Source: Persephonella atlantica (GTDB lineage: Bacteria > Aquificota > Aquificia > Aquificales > Hydrogenothermaceae). From it: 64,000 bases of DNA. Both the position numbers and the translations under genes were made by a program. Within the stretch, counting starts at the first letter, position 1; each line of letters begins with the position of its first letter. The stretch covers positions 434,001 through 498,000 of the forward strand of contig NZ_JAACYA010000002.1 in NCBI RefSeq assembly GCF_016617615.1. The letters are read 5' to 3'. A model generated the notes under the pieces. That model was given only the letters and a program-made list of their open reading frames with translations, was not told where the DNA came from and searched no databases. This document shows, piece by piece, positions 62,321 through 64,000 of this stretch.

Positions 62321-62551
62321 CTATTCTCCTTTCTTTGCTTTGATATACTCTATAACGTCCCCTACTGTCTGTATCTTCTCTGCATCTTCATCAGGAATTT
62401 CAACGTCAAACTCTTCCTCAAATGCCATAATCAGCTCTACAACGTCAAGTGAATCAGCCCCAAGGTCATCAACAAACTTTGACTCAGGCTTTATCTGTTC
62501 AACATCAATGCCCAGCTGATCTGCAATAATCTCCTTAATTCTCTCTTCCAT
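62321..62551 (-). CDS. acpP: AcpP, acyl carrier protein
   Basis: 76 residues, acidic; phosphopantetheine Ser in [20 protein letters not shown]. Ribosome site GGAGG upstream of ATG. Second gene of the fab operon. Confidence 0.97.
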   Translation of the reverse strand: MEERIKEIIADQLGIDVEQIKPESKFVDDLGADSLDVVELIMAFEEEFDVEIPDEDAEKIQTVGDVIEYIKAKKGE

Positions 62552-62578
62552 TCCTTTATAACCTCCAAAAATTATTTT

Positions 62579-63313
62579 TTAATACATTCCACCATTAACA
62601 TGAACTGTTTCACCTGTAATGTAATCAGCCATATCTGATGCAAGGAAAAGAACAACACTGGCAACATCTTCAGGTTTTCCAAATCTACCTAAAGGTATCT
62701 GCTCCAAATATTTTTCTTTTATCTCTGCAGGAAGTTCCTGCGTCATATCTGTTTCTATAAATCCCGGGGCAACAGCATTTACTGTTATATTTCTTGATGC
62801 CAGTTCCTTTGCAAGGGATTTGGTAAAACCTATCAGACCTGCTTTTGTCGTTGCGTAATTCACCTGCCCCGGATTACCAATAAAACCTATTATAGATGAA
62901 ATATTTATCACTCTTCCCCATCTTTTCTTCATCATACCTTTCACAATAAGCTGTGTAATCTTGAAGGTTCCTGTGAGGTTTGTCTGGAGCACCTGATTCC
63001 AGTCTTCATCTTTCATTCTTATAAAAAGGGTATCCCTTGTCAGACCTGCGTTGTTGACCAGAATGTCCACCTGACCGGCAGTCTTCTCTATCTCTTTCCA
63101 CTGCTGGGGGATATCCTCTGAAAAATCTAACTTGAATCCGTATGCTTTTATACCGTACTCATTTTTCAGGTTTTCAGCTACAATCTCTGCTGTACCTTTG
63201 TTTCTTCCTGTAACAATCACATCTGCTCCGTGTTTTGCAAACGCCGTTGCTATAGCTTTACCTATTCCTCTTGTTGAACCTGTAACTAAAACTGCTTTAC
63301 CTTTAAAATCCAA
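62579..63313 (-). CDS. fabG: FabG, 3-oxoacyl-ACP reductase
   Basis: Short-chain dehydrogenase of 244 residues. Cofactor site VTGSTRGIGKAIA, NNAGLTRD, catalytic Ser-Tyr-Lys in ISSIIGFIGNPGQVNYATTKAG, and C-terminal YITGETVHVNGGMY. Uses NADPH. First gene of the fab operon; about 76 bases upstream separate it from the dehydrogenase gene. Confidence 0.96.
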   Translation of the reverse strand: MDFKGKAVLVTGSTRGIGKAIATAFAKHGADVIVTGRNKGTAEIVAENLKNEYGIKAYGFKLDFSEDIPQQWKEIEKTAGQVDILVNNAGLTRDTLFIRMKDEDWNQVLQTNLTGTFKITQLIVKGMMKKRWGRVINISSIIGFIGNPGQVNYATTKAGLIGFTKSLAKELASRNITVNAVAPGFIETDMTQELPAEIKEKYLEQIPLGRFGKPEDVASVVLFLASDMADYITGETVHVNGGMY

Positions 63314-63389
63314 AATAACTCCTCATAAATTTTTTCAAAAACATCTAATATTATATCACAAACTGTGAGCAGTTGTCTGCTTCATGAAA

Positions 63390-64000
63390 TCAAGTCTCAG
63401 GAACAGGAGTTATCACTTCTCCTTCTGTTATAAACTTCTGAATATTGTCTACAGTCATATCAAGAATTCTCTCTGATGCATCCTTTGTGTAATAGGCAAC
63501 GTGTGGAGAAACTATCACATTCGCCTGGCTGAGAAGATACTTTGCCTCTGCTGCTTTTTTTAGTTTCAAAGCCCTCAGACCTGTCTTTTTCATCAGTTCC
63601 TCCTCCACCGTTATCTCTGTCTCAATTGTGTCAAGTCCAACACCACCAGCAAGCCTTCCTTCCTTCAGTGCTTCAACAATTGCATCAAGCTCAACAACTT
63701 CCCCCCTTGATGTGTTTATCAACATTGCATCTAACTTCATCAATTTTATGTTAAATCTGTTTATCAAAAAGTGGGTTGCCCTGTTGTAAGGAAGATGCAC
63801 TGTAACAATGTCTGAGCGGGAAAGAAGCTCCTCAAGACCAACATACTCAACATTGTATTTTTCTATAAGCTCTCTATTTTTTGACCTGTCGTAGGCAAGT
63901 ATCTTCATACCAAATCCATAGGCAATTCTTGCAACATGGGAACCTATCCTTCCTGTCCCCACTATACCTATCGTTTTGCCCATTATGTCTATACCCATCA
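63390..64000 (-). CDS. D-2-hydroxyacid dehydrogenase, C-terminal part
   Basis: The gene enters from the right edge; about 203 residues are visible. NAD-binding GIVGTGRIGSHVARIAYGFGMKILAYD, substrate Arg in INTSRGEVVELDAIVEAL, acid Glu in GLDTIETE and catalytic His in VSPHVAYYT are those of the D-lactate/phosphoglycerate dehydrogenase superfamily. The insert around KKTGLRALKLKKAAEAKYLL suggests a D-lactate dehydrogenase-like member. The N-terminal part lies outside the window. Confidence 0.85.
   Translation of the reverse strand, partial: MGIDIMGKTIGIVGTGRIGSHVARIAYGFGMKILAYDRSKNRELIEKYNVEYVGLEELLSRSDIVTVHLPYNRATHFLINRFNIKLMKLDAMLINTSRGEVVELDAIVEALKEGRLAGGVGLDTIETEITVEEELMKKTGLRALKLKKAAEAKYLLSQANVIVSPHVAYYTKDASERILDMTVDNIQKFITEGEVITPVPET

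Overview
The window looks like chromosome of a thermophilic, chemolithoautotrophic member of the Aquificales, most likely Hydrogenothermaceae (Persephonella-like). This is inferred from the low-GC DNA dense in AGGAGG ribosome sites, a Sox thiosulfate-oxidation operon without soxCD, three different [NiFe]-hydrogenases with all six hyp genes, a succinate dehydrogenase/fumarate reductase of the CCG-domain type, and archaeal-flavoured genes such as an archaemetzincin. No database search was possible, so the taxonomic placement is an inference.

Layout. 1-11.9 kb: a leftward five-gene sensory operon (two periplasmic DsrE-like proteins, a PhnD-like binding protein, a histidine kinase, a TPR-like protein) diverges from an NtrC-type regulator. 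The regulator is followed by two perfect dyads, a consensus -24/-12 promoter and soxX-trx-Y-Z-A-B-DUF302-porin. This reads as a complete sulfur-responsive sigma-54 circuit. 11.9-19.8 kb: housekeeping genes (murE, tgt, hisS), an HDAC-family enzyme, an NYN protein, a hemerythrin and an archaemetzincin. A solitary TnpB element sits between the HDAC gene and murE. 19.9-25.2 kb: an SdhB/SdhE-type pair, an ArsR regulator with thioredoxin, lpxA-lpxI, two unknown small proteins and tRNA-Leu(CAA). 25.2-34.2 kb: hypF, a group 3b sulfhydrogenase operon, hypA and katG.

34.2-43.5 kb is an AT-rich accessory tract: a decayed relBE-type pair, a vapB with a vapC stump, an intact toxin-antitoxin-SecB chaperone (TAC) triad, an OLD nuclease paired with a lone WYL domain, MazEF and a VapBC. 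Two further toxin-antitoxin pairs are wedged between hypC, hypD and hypE. 43.5-58.8 kb is the hydrogen/nickel region: hypC, a degenerate HypF paralogue, a maturation protease, a ferredoxin-like gene and the group 1 membrane hydrogenase (hupSLC). It continues with a group 2 hydrogenase whose large subunit needs no C-terminal cleavage, a TetR regulator, hypB, nikR and an ECF nickel importer with outer-membrane and accessory proteins. One 18-bp palindrome (AATGAAT-N4-ATTCATT) lies in front of hupS, hypB and the nickel-import operon and ties them into one regulon. 58.8-64 kb: an ArnT-like glycosyltransferase, rnc, fabF, acpP, fabG and a partial 2-hydroxyacid dehydrogenase.

Most notable: the sigma-54 sox circuit with its unusual sensory operon, the TAC module, the shared hydrogenase/nickel operator, the pseudo-HypF, the TnpB insertion whose empty site can be reconstructed to the base, and a tgt gene that apparently starts at CTG.
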